A stretch of 64,000 nt of DNA, taken from contig WARS01000029.1 of NCBI GenBank assembly GCA_008933995.1, forward strand, positions 24,393,879 to 24,457,878, given 5' to 3'. The position numbers were made by a program, and so were the translations under genes. This document shows positions 1 to 11,902 of this stretch, one piece after another (position 1 is the stretch's first letter; each line of letters opens with the position of its first letter). Source of the stretch: Datnioides undecimradiatus (lineage: Eukaryota; Chordata; Actinopteri; Lobotiformes; Datnioididae). The notes under the pieces were generated by a model. It was not told the DNA's origin and ran no database searches. It worked only from the letters and a program-made list of their open reading frames with translations.

Positions 1-598
1 TTAATAACTTAACCTGATTAGAGGCCATGTCAACATGCCTGGAGCCCGATGCAGCATCAGTGCAATCACACATTTATCTGTTTAAACACACAGTATAACA
101 TGTTTACCTGCACCACAAATACAAAACATTTATTTACTGACCAGCAGCTGCAGCTTTAAGTTAAGCTGGACATGTTTCACTATGAAACACTGGTTAACAG
201 TTGGAAAAGATCATAGTTTTAATTAAATATTGCAAATTAAACACTTCCTGTTTTTCATCTTTCTCCAGCTTTAAGAGCTTTAACCGCAGATACACACAAA
301 CGAGCATCTTGCTTCAGTTTAATGGAGGATAAATGCAGTATGTTGGTGGCAAACGTGTTGTTTAATAAAATATTTCCTATTATTTTGACAGAAAAGTGTA
401 TTTTAAAGCAAGAAGTTATATAAAATATTAAAATCATATTAAAATTAATTATAAAATGTCATTTTTAGAATTGAAGGTTTTAATTTTTCCTCGTCCTGTC
501 GTTCGTCATCAGCACATCCGTACATCTGCATGTGTAGAAAACACAATATGTCATCTTAGTGTGAATTAAGTTAATGTATGTGTTAATGTACAGCCTGC

Positions 599-600
<2 letters not shown>

Positions 601-640
<40 letters not shown>
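601..640. repeat. (CA)20 microsatellite
   Basis: Uninterrupted CA dinucleotides over 40 bp. Confidence 0.95.
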
Positions 641-643
<3 letters not shown>

Positions 644-739
644 TGTACAGTCTAAATGAGATGGCTGTCGCAGAAACACTCGATAATTCAGCTTCACATC
701 TGGTCGACCATCTGTGCCGCAACATGGTGTTACTGCAGG

Positions 740-740
<1 letters not shown>

Positions 741-774
<34 letters not shown>

Positions 775-775
775 T

Positions 776-812
<37 letters not shown>

Positions 813-843
813 TTATGTCTCTCTCTCTCTCTCTGTGTTTATG

Positions 844-875
<32 letters not shown>

Positions 876-985
876 TCTCTCTGTGTTTATGTCTCTCTCT
901 CTCTCTCTCTGTCTCTGTGTTTATGTCTCTCTCTGTCTCTCTCTCTGTGTTTATGTCTCTCTCTCTCTCTCTCTCTCTGTGTTTA

Positions 986-1022
<37 letters not shown>

Positions 1023-1078
1023 GTGTTTATGTCTCTCTCTCTCACTCTCTCTCTCTCTCTCTGTTTATGCCTCTCTAC
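741..1078. repeat. CT-rich minisatellite with GTGTTTATG punctuation
   Basis: About 340 bp of CT dinucleotides interrupted eight times by the exact word GTGTTTATG and once by a CTGTTTATGCC variant, at irregular spacing. All three forward frames stay open through it, giving false Ser/Leu-rich ORFs. Confidence 0.95.
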
Positions 1079-1777
1079 CAAATTACTCACAGATCATTGT
1101 TTGTTTATTGGGTTTGACCCTGCGCTCACCCTTCTCCATCCAGCTACATCTTAAAGGACCAAACTAGACTCTGTTTGTTTGTTTGTTTGTTTTGCAGGTT
1201 CGAGCTGATTTATTATAGAAAACTCTAAACTCATCTTTTCTTGTCCAGCGTTTGCTCCTGATGCCGCCCAGGTGTGAAACTCAGAGAGCCGTGCTGTGGA
1301 GCGGAGCTCGGTGTCTGAACATCCAGGCCGTTGGTGGCTCCTCCGGGGAGACGCTGCCTGGCAGAGGCCGGCCGGTTCGTGCAATATTCACAAAATAAAG
1401 TGTAAATAAAGTCGTTTCCTTCTTCCATATTAATAAGGACACGTCCCGCCTTTTCTGTTTCCTCTATTCAAAATTCATTTAATGTTTTTTTATCATGACC
1501 CTAATGAAGGAAACCAGCCTGTCACATCCACACACTTCCACTACTTGATGCACCCGGTCGTGTTTTAGCATCTGCAGAGCGGTTCGGTTGACTTTTACTG
1601 AGCTTCCTCAGTGCTGGACATCGATAATGTGAAGCTGCATCGCTGAATCGCAGTCGACCGGACTGGACAGAACGTTCCTTGAAGACATTTCACATCTCAG
1701 TGGGTGTGGCCAGTGTTACTGGGGTTAGGTAACAGCATCCAGAGCTGGGTAGCGCTGCTCGTTAGCCACCAAAACAT

Positions 1778-1782
<5 letters not shown>

Positions 1783-1816
<34 letters not shown>
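1783..1816. repeat. (TG)n microsatellite
   Basis: TG repeat of about 34 bp ending in CGCG. Confidence 0.9.
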
Positions 1817-1821
<5 letters not shown>

Positions 1822-2105
1822 TGCGGCAATGAAAACAAACAAAACCAGGAGCTGAAAGAGGCTAAAATGCTCTGTAAACACCTTTTGAACCACTTATTAT
1901 TACTTACTATTATCACTTATTACTTATTATTTCGAATCACATGACATATTAATAGCATGAAATGCTAATTAGTGGACTTTTAATGACGAAACAACATGGA
2001 GTTTATTCTTTAGCTGCATTGAGCTAAATGTTCATCTCGTTAGAATCCAGTAATCGTCCTCTTGTGTAACTGTGTTTGTCCTGATCTCACTCGTGTCTCA
2101 CATTG

Positions 2106-2125
2106 CCCCCCCCCCCCCCCCCCCC
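2106..2125. repeat. C20 homopolymer
   Basis: Twenty consecutive C; likely length-variable and prone to sequencing error. Confidence 0.9.
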
Positions 2126-2768
2126 ACCTCCATCCCCCTCCCTCCCCCTCTCTGCCTAATTAGCCGACCAATCGACTGGACAGTTAAGGTCCTCGCTCGG
2201 ACATCAGCTGCGCCTGCAGGTCACGACACCCTGGCAAAAATTAATGAGTTGTATGTTTTGGGTGAATGGACACTGGTGGTGGCGGTGGAGGGTTTGCCCA
2301 ATCGTGTCTCTGCCCTGCGGCGCTGTGACATCACATGACTCTGGGGTTTTGTAATGCGGTGATGTCAGAGCAGAGACCGAAGACAAACCCCGCCTCATGC
2401 TTTTCTCAGAGAGACCACAGAGACCATGGTTTCAATGACTCTGGATGCATTACTGTTTTGCAGCTTGTTGCCATGACAACGCCAGCTCGCTGAAGCTGTG
2501 CTCAGATGTTGCGAGAACCAGGAAACCAAGTGGTGACGAGATCGCTCAGGACGTACGCTCAGAGAAGCTCCCTGCCTCTCCAGTGTCCCCCCCCGAGCCC
2601 CCCACCATTCCTCCCCCGCTTGTCAATTAACCAATTAGCTCTGTCGTCAAATTACCCAGTGACATCATCGCTCATTATCGAATGAGCATCTGATTATCTG
2701 CCCTGAGGGACAAACATCAGCCCGAGTGTCACACACCAATACTTTCCATTGGCCGTCATGGAGCCAAT

Positions 2769-2770
<2 letters not shown>

Positions 2771-2820
<50 letters not shown>
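2771..2820. repeat. (AC)25 microsatellite abutting a pde4dip donor
   Basis: Read as (GU)25 in the pde4dip transcript, it starts four nucleotides into the intron after the exon at 2825-2873, so the donor itself merges into the repeat. Confidence 0.95.
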
Positions 2821-2822
<2 letters not shown>

Positions 2823-2824
2823 AC

Positions 2825-2873
2825 CGGATGGCGAGCAGCTCTGTCTTCTCTTCTGGATCTTCGGGATGATCTC
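2825..2873 (-). CDS. pde4dip: pde4dip short exon, last one in the window
   Basis: Encodes RDHPEDPEEKTELLAI(R), matching human KDHKSEKDQAGLEPLALRLS. It is 49 bp. The acceptor is GTTGCTACAG. The donor GTCAGTGTGTGTG flows directly into a (GU)25 repeat. The open frame leaves toward exons beyond the left edge; I found no LSRELQEKEKVIEVLQ-type continuation in bases 1-2770. Confidence 0.85.
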
Positions 2874-5800
2874 CTGTAGCAACACAAACAAACAACATTA
2901 CTACCTCAACTCATCACCCAGTCTATAAATACTACGAGTGTCCCCTCTGAGACTCCGTATCCAGGCGACTCACGTCCGCTGATCTTGGCGCTGACTCGCT
3001 GAGCCAGGGCACCGCTCTGAGCCAGCTGGTCCCTGAAGCTCTGGCCCATGTAGTAGTCGATGTCATTGGCCCTGAGCAGCTCCTCGAAGGCCTTGGTGGT
3101 GTCCCCCAGGTGCTGAGTGAGGATGTTGCACACGCCGCGACCCTCCCTCAGTCGCTGGCGGAGGTGCGACAGCTCTCTGGCCTGAGCCTGGATCAGGGTG
3201 TCGAATTTACTGCAGAGAGAAGAAAACAGAACAACAATAAACAAACAAAAGATGTGTTGCTGTGACTCCAGAGTCTCTGCAGAGCATTGAAGCTGAGTCT
3301 CTGCTTTAATACAGTGATGTGTTTCAGAAAGCAGCTTCTGACCTTTGCAGAGTCACATCGCTGCTGAATCGCTGCTCAGTCACAGAGAGAAGCTCTGTTT
3401 CACTCACACACTCAAACAAGTTCATTCCTCTGCAAAGACTCCTGTAATGAATTAAGATCAAACTGTATCAGTCATCAGGAACCACATTAAGGATTATAAA
3501 AGTAATCTGATGCTCCTGGCTCCACTGGGACGTCGTGCAATGCAACATGTGGATGTGGTGAAACCACGATGCTGCACAGCCTGGATCCATGAGCTTGAAA
3601 TGGACGAATAAACCTGTGCTCTGATTAAAACAGACATGTCTCACAGCTTGGACAGTTTCTGTGTCTGAGCAGCTTTGTTTCAGGATGCAGTGTCAGAATT
3701 AAAAGTGTGTTTATGTCTGTTTCCTTGTTTCTTCTTCTGCTGTGTTGCCGGTTCACTCGGAGCCTGTATCGCAGCTAAAAGCCTCGCTGTAGCTACAGCC
3801 TGGTGACATACGGCGAGTGGGACGGCGTGTTCCCGGCCTCGTGTTCATTAATCCCCTCCGACTGTCAGGTCAGCTGAGTTTACATTAAAACATCTGTGGC
3901 TACGCCTGATTAACATGCACTGATACTGACTGAGACTGATGGTGTGTTCAACGCCCGCAGTGACTTGGCTGATCCAGGGCCAGATACAGACCTAAACATG
4001 ATCTTTAATCCAGGATCAGAGCTGAATTTCTGCATGTTTTACCTAAATTGTGATGAATCATGGATACGGTCAAAGCTGGAAGCAGCCTCTCGTCTCGTCT
4101 CTGTGTCCTTGATGCACTCTGGCTGATCTGATGCACTGTTACCACAATGACTCTCTGCACCTCCCCTTACTGAGTTTTCACTTTTAAAAGCCGTTCAGCA
4201 CTAAAACTGGCTTTTAATCCAGGAAGTGCATTGTAGCTCCCATCACTATCCCCACAGCACCAATAAAGCTCTTACTCATTAAACGCTGGTTTCTCCTCTC
4301 GCTCCTCTTTTCCTCTGTTTGCTCACTTCCTGCTGAACTGTCTGAATCAAAGCGGATCACTACAGAGTAAAGATGTAACTGCAGTGTTGCTGTCGCTCAC
4401 CCTGGCCACGTCGCAGACTTCCCGTCCTCGCTGACGGACTTTTTCCCTCCCTTCCTGAGCTGATCCTCCAGAGCGTCCACGCGGGACACCAGCTCCTGCA
4501 GGCTCTTGTCTGAGCGCGGGTGACGAGGCGACGCCAGGGGACCACCGTCCGACGACTGCCAGCCTTCGTCCTCCTCCGCCCCGCTCTGGGACGGCGACGC
4601 CTGGAAGGACCAGTTGACCTTGCGAGGGGTGGAGGGTCCGTACTCGCTGGAGGTGGAGAGGGAGCGGAGGCGGCTCTGGAGGCCGCGGATCACCGCCTGA
4701 GAGCGGGACAGCTGGGAGCGCAGATCCTCCACAAGGCGCTGGAGAGACTCGTCTCCGTAGCCGGAGGCCTGGGTGGTGCTTTTAGCGAAGGTGGAGCTGC
4801 TGCTGCTGCCGGGCCACCACTGAGAGCCGCAGTCCAGAGACGTACACATCTCCAGATCATCAAACTCTGCGAGGAAACGCTCTCATCAGTAAACAACACA
4901 AACAGCGTCTCACACGTTACTGATGCAGCTGCAGCATGAAGCCTGACTCCTGCAGGTGTTTACGTGTTAAATCTGCAGTGAAATGAAAAAATAAGTGTGA
5001 GCTTTGAAACATCTGATAATTAAAACTTAAAATACATAAAACATGTGGAATATTATCGTTTTACTGCTGTTTCACCCCTTAAACCGACTCATTGCTGCTG
5101 TTTAACTGCAGGCTTACATCAAACACCTTCAAATGATCAGTAATGCTGCAGCGTCGGCTGTTTTCACTGAAAATCCATTTATCTTCTTAATAATATCCAT
5201 AAAAATCTACAGTTTAGCTCATTTTATCATCATTAATCTTATTTCTTCTCGTTTTAGTTGATTTTGATGTAAATTTGGACCGTTTGCTGCTGAAGGTTTC
5301 CGTTATTTTTGTCTCTTTATGCCTGAAACCTTCATCGGCTTGGCTCGGCTGCGTCCTCCATGTGTTCTGAGTGTGAATACAGGTATGCACTGTGTGTTGT
5401 ACTTGAAGAGGCTGCTGTTGATGTGCAGATGCTGCTGTCTGCTGCCCTCTGGTGTTTTAAAGGTGCTGCTGCAACTACGAACAAGCTGCTGTCTGCAGGA
5501 CATCCGTCTGCAGACAGGCCGTCAGACTCACCCGGGCTGCTCGTGTCTTCCCTCTCGGCCTCGTTCTCGCTGCGGCCGCAGGTCTCGTAGCCCAGGTCCT
5601 GCAGATCCACCTGGATCTGCTTGCTGTCCTGCTGCACCGCCGTCTCGGCTGCAGAGAAGAAGCAGCTTCAGTTCAGAGCGTTTGTTTCGACAGATTCATT
5701 CACACATTCAGGACACTTCAGCTCTCGGTGTCACTCACTCAGCAGCTCCCTGTAGTCTTTGAGCTGCTCGGCCTGAGCCTGCACCGTGGCCTCGGACACC

Positions 5801-6539
5801 ATCAGTCTCTCCCGCAGCTCTTTGCTCTTCTGCCTCAGGTGATCCGTCTTCTCAGTCATCGCGGAGGAGACGGCGCCCTGCTGCTGAGCGCTGCCCGGGC
5901 CAGCCTGGAACAGGAAGAGGAAGAAACAACGCTTTTTAAAGATGCTTTTACTTTGACAGCGTTCCTCACAGACTCTGCTCTGCTCCGTCTACCTGTGAGG
6001 AGCTGCTGAGCAGGCGCAGCAACGCCGTCTCCTTCCTCTTCTGCTCGTCGCTGATCTGGACGCCGGCCTGTGACAGAGACAGCTCGCCATCCCAGGCGTC
6101 CCACAGCTCAGAGATCTCCTCCTCCTCTTCATCCTCCTCCACCCCTTCTATGGTCACATCCAACTCCTCCTCCTCCTCCTCCTCCTCTTCATCCAGCACC
6201 TTCTGCTGCTCATCAGTCAGTTTACAGTCGGGCTGCAGCCCCTCAGTCAGCTGATGCTTCAGGTCTCTGTTCTCTGCTTGCAGGCTGAACAGAGCTTTCC
6301 TTTAAATCAGACAGAGACACACGGACGGTTACACTCTACCTCACTTCCTGTCTGAGTCTCATTGGCTCCTACTGATGATGGAAATCATTAAAAACACAAA
6401 TGAATAGTTTAGTTTATTAAAAACTGAGGTTTGTCATCAAACAAGAAGAAGAAACGATGCATTTGTCTGGGACTATTTTCAGCGGCGGATGAATCCACAT
6501 TTCTGGCTCTAGTGTGTATTTAGGGCAGCAGCATGGCAC

Positions 6540-6590
<51 letters not shown>

Positions 6591-8459
6591 ATGGAGGAAC
6601 CTGACCCTTCTCACCTCATCTGAGACAGAGAGGAGAAGCCGGCCTTCTCCAGCTGAGCCTTCAGCTCCCCGAGCTCTCGCTCCACCGCCCTCTTCTGCTC
6701 CACCAGCTGTTTGACCTCCATCAGTCCCTGACCTTCAAACAACAGGTCCTGGGGGGGCGGAGCCTGTTCAGACAGACAGGTAGACAGACAGACACTCGCT
6801 CTTAAATCACTTTAAAGACTTCAAATATGTACAGTCTGCAGGAAAATAAGAGCAGAACATGCTTTTTGAGTGAATCAAGCAGCTCGGCTCAAATCAAACC
6901 TTGGTGTCGAACACTTTGGACTCCTCTTCGTCAACGCTCTCGGTGAACTCGCTGTTCAAGTCGTCCTCGTCCTCTGAGCTCAGTCCTGAAAGAAGAAAAG
7001 GACAACATCAGTCTGTTTGTCCCGTCACGGCGGCGTCTTTGCTCTCAGCTTCAGCTTCCTGTCTGACTCTGTGCAGCTCAGGAACCGGCCCCGTCTGTTA
7101 AAGCTCAGCTGACGCCTTCCTCACGTTCACCGTGATGCTGGTCGCCTGTAACACCGCTGAACGTTACACCAAACATGAGTCAGCAGCTCAGAGTTCACTC
7201 ATATGATGAATCAGCACTTATTGTGATTGAATGAGAGAGATTAGACTCTTTAACGCTGTAAGATGTGCAAACAGAGGAGGATTGTGGGTAATCTGAGCAA
7301 CCTGACTTTTCTTAAATGCACTGATGACGCTCGTGCTCTGATTTGCCTTTAATGTCGTGATAAAAGAGTTTCAGGGATGTTTAGAGGCTGTGCTGCAGTT
7401 TCAGGCAACTTAAAGATTTGATGTTTCTCCTCCAGAGTGAAGTCGCCTTTTAATTCAGCTCTGCACGCAGCAGCAGTGGTAGTGATGAACAGAGTTATAA
7501 TAGAGTTATATAATAACCTGAAACCTCTGCAAACTGTCTGGGACGACGATGAATTTATGTTTTTGATGATTTTTACATTTGTCTTGCTCTAATTTTGTTG
7601 TTGTGGTGCAAATGCACACAGCATGAAGGGACGTGAGGGGGAATGGTGTTTGTTTGGTGTTGGGGGGGTAAACACAGTGTATGTGCTGATTTTGCAACTT
7701 TAAAGGAGCTGAAGTAATAAAATAAAGAAGTAAACAGTTGTTTTGAATGAAGAAACCATGAAGAACTCCTAAAATCACGAATGCATCACGGAGGTGCTGC
7801 AGGTTTATTTATTGAATGACTCGATGACACGATGGGGCTGGAAGGTATATGGATAAATATGATTCCTGACTCCAAACAGAGCTTTAAGATCAATAAGAGG
7901 AATAAAAACCACCCATACTCACTGTGACACTCGGCTTTATGATCATATTTGTTAATATTGAACCACAGAGATGAACCTGGCGGCTGCTGAGTCGCATAAA
8001 ATCACAAAAAGCAAACGAGACCAGCTGCGAACTCAGAGCAGAGTCTGAGCGCTGATGCTCCCACACTGAGCTCCAGAGACAGGCTGCTGATCACGCACAC
8101 GCAGCGATCACGTCACCAGCGGCACACAAGCAAAGATTATCACACAGTACAGAACGTTTACAGAGAGGAACCAAGCTTTGCATCATAAACAAACAGTCGA
8201 GTCATTGCTCTGACACGTTCATCAAACACACGGGTTAATTTGATTTAAAGATACAAAACAGGGTGAGTTTGAATGATTAGTTCTGCAGTTTATTCACTTT
8301 TATTCATTTTCATCAAGTTTTATATTTGATTTGATTTGATTTTGATTTTGATTGTTTTTCTGTGAAGGACCTCAGCTGCTCTCCGGCTGAAACTCAGCAC
8401 TTTGTTTGTTTTGAAGGTCGATATTCCCTTAAGTACCCTGAACGCCTCGTCAGGAGCAT

Positions 8460-8492
<33 letters not shown>

Positions 8493-10704
8493 TGAGTGAG
8501 TGTGTGAGTGTGTGTGAGAGTGTGTGTGTGTGTGAGTGTGTGTGAGAGTACACAGGCTGAAAATGCTGTTCTGCACAAATTTGATCAAAATGTTCTTCTT
8601 TTCAAATTTCATGTTTTCCTTTTTTTGCTGCCACATTGGAAACAAAACACACACACACGCACGCACACACACGCACGCACGCACACACACGCACGCACAC
8701 ACACGCACACACACGCACGCACACACACGCACACGCACACACACACACAGCTGTGATGCATTATGCATTCAAACAGTAAGAAGGTTCTTCGTGTTCGGCG
8801 TCGTGCAGACCTCGTTAGTCCATCACATCATCACCAGAAACAAAACCAGATGTTAGGAGTTAGTTTGACACCCAGCAGGTTAAATCCTGTTAGATCAGTG
8901 AGACCTCCACCTCCTGCTGCACCTCCACCTCCACCTCCTGCTGCACCTCCTGCTGCACCTCCTGCTGCACCTCCACCTCCTGCTGCACCTCCACCTCCAC
9001 CACAGCAGGATGCTCCCCTCACACCACAGTCACGCTCCCTGTTCCCGGGAGCTGCTGTTACAGATACTGTCCCATGCTTCTCTGATGCCCACCTCCAAAC
9101 TCTGGCTGCCTGCTGTTGGGCCGGTCCCGGCCCAGGATGGGGCCTCTGGCTGGGGGGCCGTCCTGCTGGACCAGGCTCTCCCTCAGCTCCTGGATCTCCT
9201 GGGTCAACCGCTCCACCAGCGGGAGACCTGAGGGCTCCACCATCTGCCTCTGGAGGTCCTGCAGACACACACATACACATCATGACATGAATACACACAC
9301 ACGGGTCAACAGGCACTGACTGTTAAAGAGCTGCGGCTGCATCATGAAGCCGGATCAAACCGGTCTCTGTCTGTCTCACTGACCCTGATGATCTCCTCCT
9401 TCACGTGCAGCGTCCTGCTCAGGGAGTCCACCCTGCTGGCCTGACTCCTGCTCAGCTCCTGGCTCTCCTTCTCGCTCCTCAGAGCCAGACGCAGCTCCTC
9501 CTGCACAGCCTGGAGCTCCGACGCCAAGACTGCCGCGTGGTCCGACGTGGATCCGCCGCCAGAGCTCAGCTGTCTCCGCAGCTCCTGGAGCCTCACTGTC
9601 TGCTCGGCCATCACCTCCCCGAGCCGGCTCGCAGAGTCCTGCAGGGAGAGCGTGGTCAGGTTCTCCAAACTTCATAACTGGACCTTAAATGCTTCTGCTG
9701 ACTCTTCTGCTCTACCTGGATGTACTGGTCCCTGGAGCTGATGGTCCTGAGCAGATCCTGGACCTGCTCCTGGTGCTCCTGGGCCTGGCACGTCCGGTCG
9801 GCCAGCACTTCCTGGAAGAGGCGGTCTTTGAGCTGGAGGCGGACCTTCAGCTCCTCCAGAATGTCGCTGGGAGCTGATTGGATCTGAGCCAGCAGGGAGC
9901 AGCGCAGGTCCTGCAGCAGACCAGAGAAGAAGAGAAGCCTCCAGATTAACGCTGCACTAAATGTTTCAGTAAATCCACTTCCTTTACATCACTTCCTGTC
10001 TGTACCTGGGCCTCCTGCGTGCGAGCGTGCAGCGCCGCCTGCAGCTGGCTGATGATGGCGTCTCTCTCACGCAGGATGCGGCTCTGCCTCTCTTCGCTCT
10101 CCTGCTGCTGCCGCTGGACGTTCCTCCAGGCCTCACACACCTGCTCCAGCTCCAAAGCTTTACCCCGCAGCAGCACCTCCAGGCTCTGACACACACACAC
10201 ACACACACACACAATAATGAGCGATGAGCTGAGCAGGTGTCAGACGTCGGGCGGAGAACACGTGGCGGTTTGCTGTGCTCTTACGCTGATGGTCTCCTCA
10301 TTGTTGGCCAGGACGCAGCGCTGCCTCTCCACGTCTCGCTCCTTCTCTCTGAGCAGCAGCTGGAGACGGCGACTCTCCTCCTCTTTCTCCTCCACGCAGC
10401 GAAACTTCTCGTCCACCGCTCGCTGCGGGTTGGAGGAACACAGCGTCAATCATCACCGAACATCTCAGCTTTGAATTTGAATCAAACCACTTTGCTTTTG
10501 GTCTGTTTGCAGCAGACAGAGTCAAATGACATGAAACCAAGCTCCGCTGAGTTAGAGAGGAGCCAGAGACAAAACGCATAAACAGATAAATAACAACAGA
10601 CAAACAAACAAACTCATCTGAGTGACGACCTGTGGTTTCTGTTGTTTGAATCAGGTTTGATTTGATGTTTCGATGTTGACACCTGCTGGTGTGCGTGTGT
10701 GTGG

Positions 10705-10748
<44 letters not shown>

Positions 10749-10749
10749 T

Positions 10750-10781
<32 letters not shown>

Positions 10782-10907
10782 TCACCTCCAGGGCCCGGTC
10801 TCTCTCCTTGATGCGCTGCCGGAGCTTCTGAAGCAGAGAGTCTCTCTTCTCCTTTGGATCCTCCAGCAGCTCACAGTCCTGAGTGGGAACAGTCAGTGTG
10901 CACATCA

Positions 10908-10950
<43 letters not shown>

Positions 10951-11327
10951 CACATGTGTGTGTGTGTTTTGAAGTTTCCACCATGCTCAGAGTGAGATGC
11001 AGCAGTCAGTGGAAAACTATTTTAAATAGGCAGTGTCTTCCTGGTTGGAGCGCAGGTGTAAATCAAAGCTGCGTGTGATAGGCTGTTTGACTGGTCATGT
11101 GACCCCTCTGAGTGTTCCTGTAAATGCATGTGAGCAGAGGTTTGAGCTGTGTGTCTCTGACCTCTATCAGCTGGTCTTTGGTCAGCAGGGACGCCCTCAG
11201 CTCTCTGATGGTCTTATCTCGCTCCTCGTCCCGGCTCCGTCGCTCCTGCTCGCCCTCCCTCAGCCGCTCCTCTCTCTCCTGCAGGGCCGATCGAGCCTTC
11301 TCCAGAGCCAGCTGCAGATCCTGAGCA

Positions 11328-11377
<50 letters not shown>

Positions 11378-11865
11378 CAGCAGAAAGTACAGGGAGAAAA
11401 GATGCGAGGTGATGAAACGGCTCCTTCTCTCACCTGGTTGTGTCTCTCAGTCTCCCTCCTGTGCTGCAGCGCCCCCTGCAGGTCCTTCTCCAGCCTCTGC
11501 AGGGCTCGGCTCAGGTCCTCCTGCGTCCTGTCCGCCTGCCGCTGTGCCCGATCTCCAGCCTGCAGCTGCAGCTGAGCCTGGAAGAGAGACGCCTGCAGAG
11601 CCAGAACCTCCCCCTGACCTCGAATACTCTCAGCACCCGATGCCTGCAGGCAGCACGGGGAGAGGAGACGGGGAGAGGAGACGCGTGAAACACGGGGAAA
11701 TGAAATGAAAAACAGATCACTCTATTCTCGTTAAGGTCGTCGCTCAGCGTCAGCGTGGAGGACGAACCTGCAGCTGCTCCAGCTGGTTGCGGTTGGCGAG
11801 CTCTTTGAGAGAACACAGCATCTTGTCCTGCTCCTCGATCACCCGAAAGAGCTCTGCAGCCTGCT

Positions 11866-11902
<37 letters not shown>

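Larger units (their letters stand above)
1..2770. other. pde4dip intron, incomplete, no exon recognised
   Basis: Intron downstream of the exon at 2825-2873 in gene sense. It holds a CA repeat, a CT minisatellite, a TG repeat and a C20 run. Stretches rich in homeodomain-like words (TAATTAG, CAATTAACC) lie near 2150-2260 and 2600-2700. Open frames at 1151-1428 lack homology and splice logic. Confidence 0.6.
6986..9092. other. pde4dip intron, 2.1 kb
   Basis: No exon recognised. Holds GT/CA compound repeats (8461-8550, 8646-8748) and a CTCCTGCTGCAC-type minisatellite (8902-9003). The human segment GLVDERSRLNEALQAERQLY, expected between the flanking exons, was looked for and not seen. Confidence 0.55.

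Noticed and set aside
574..1167. Forward ORFs up to 197 codons, Ser/Leu/Val-rich
   Set aside because: Produced entirely by CT and CA repeats; three overlapping frames are open at once, as expected for a repeat without stops.
8763..9319. Pro/Ala-rich forward and Gly/Ala-rich reverse ORFs
   Set aside because: Repeat-driven, plus the antisense of the exon at 9093-9258.
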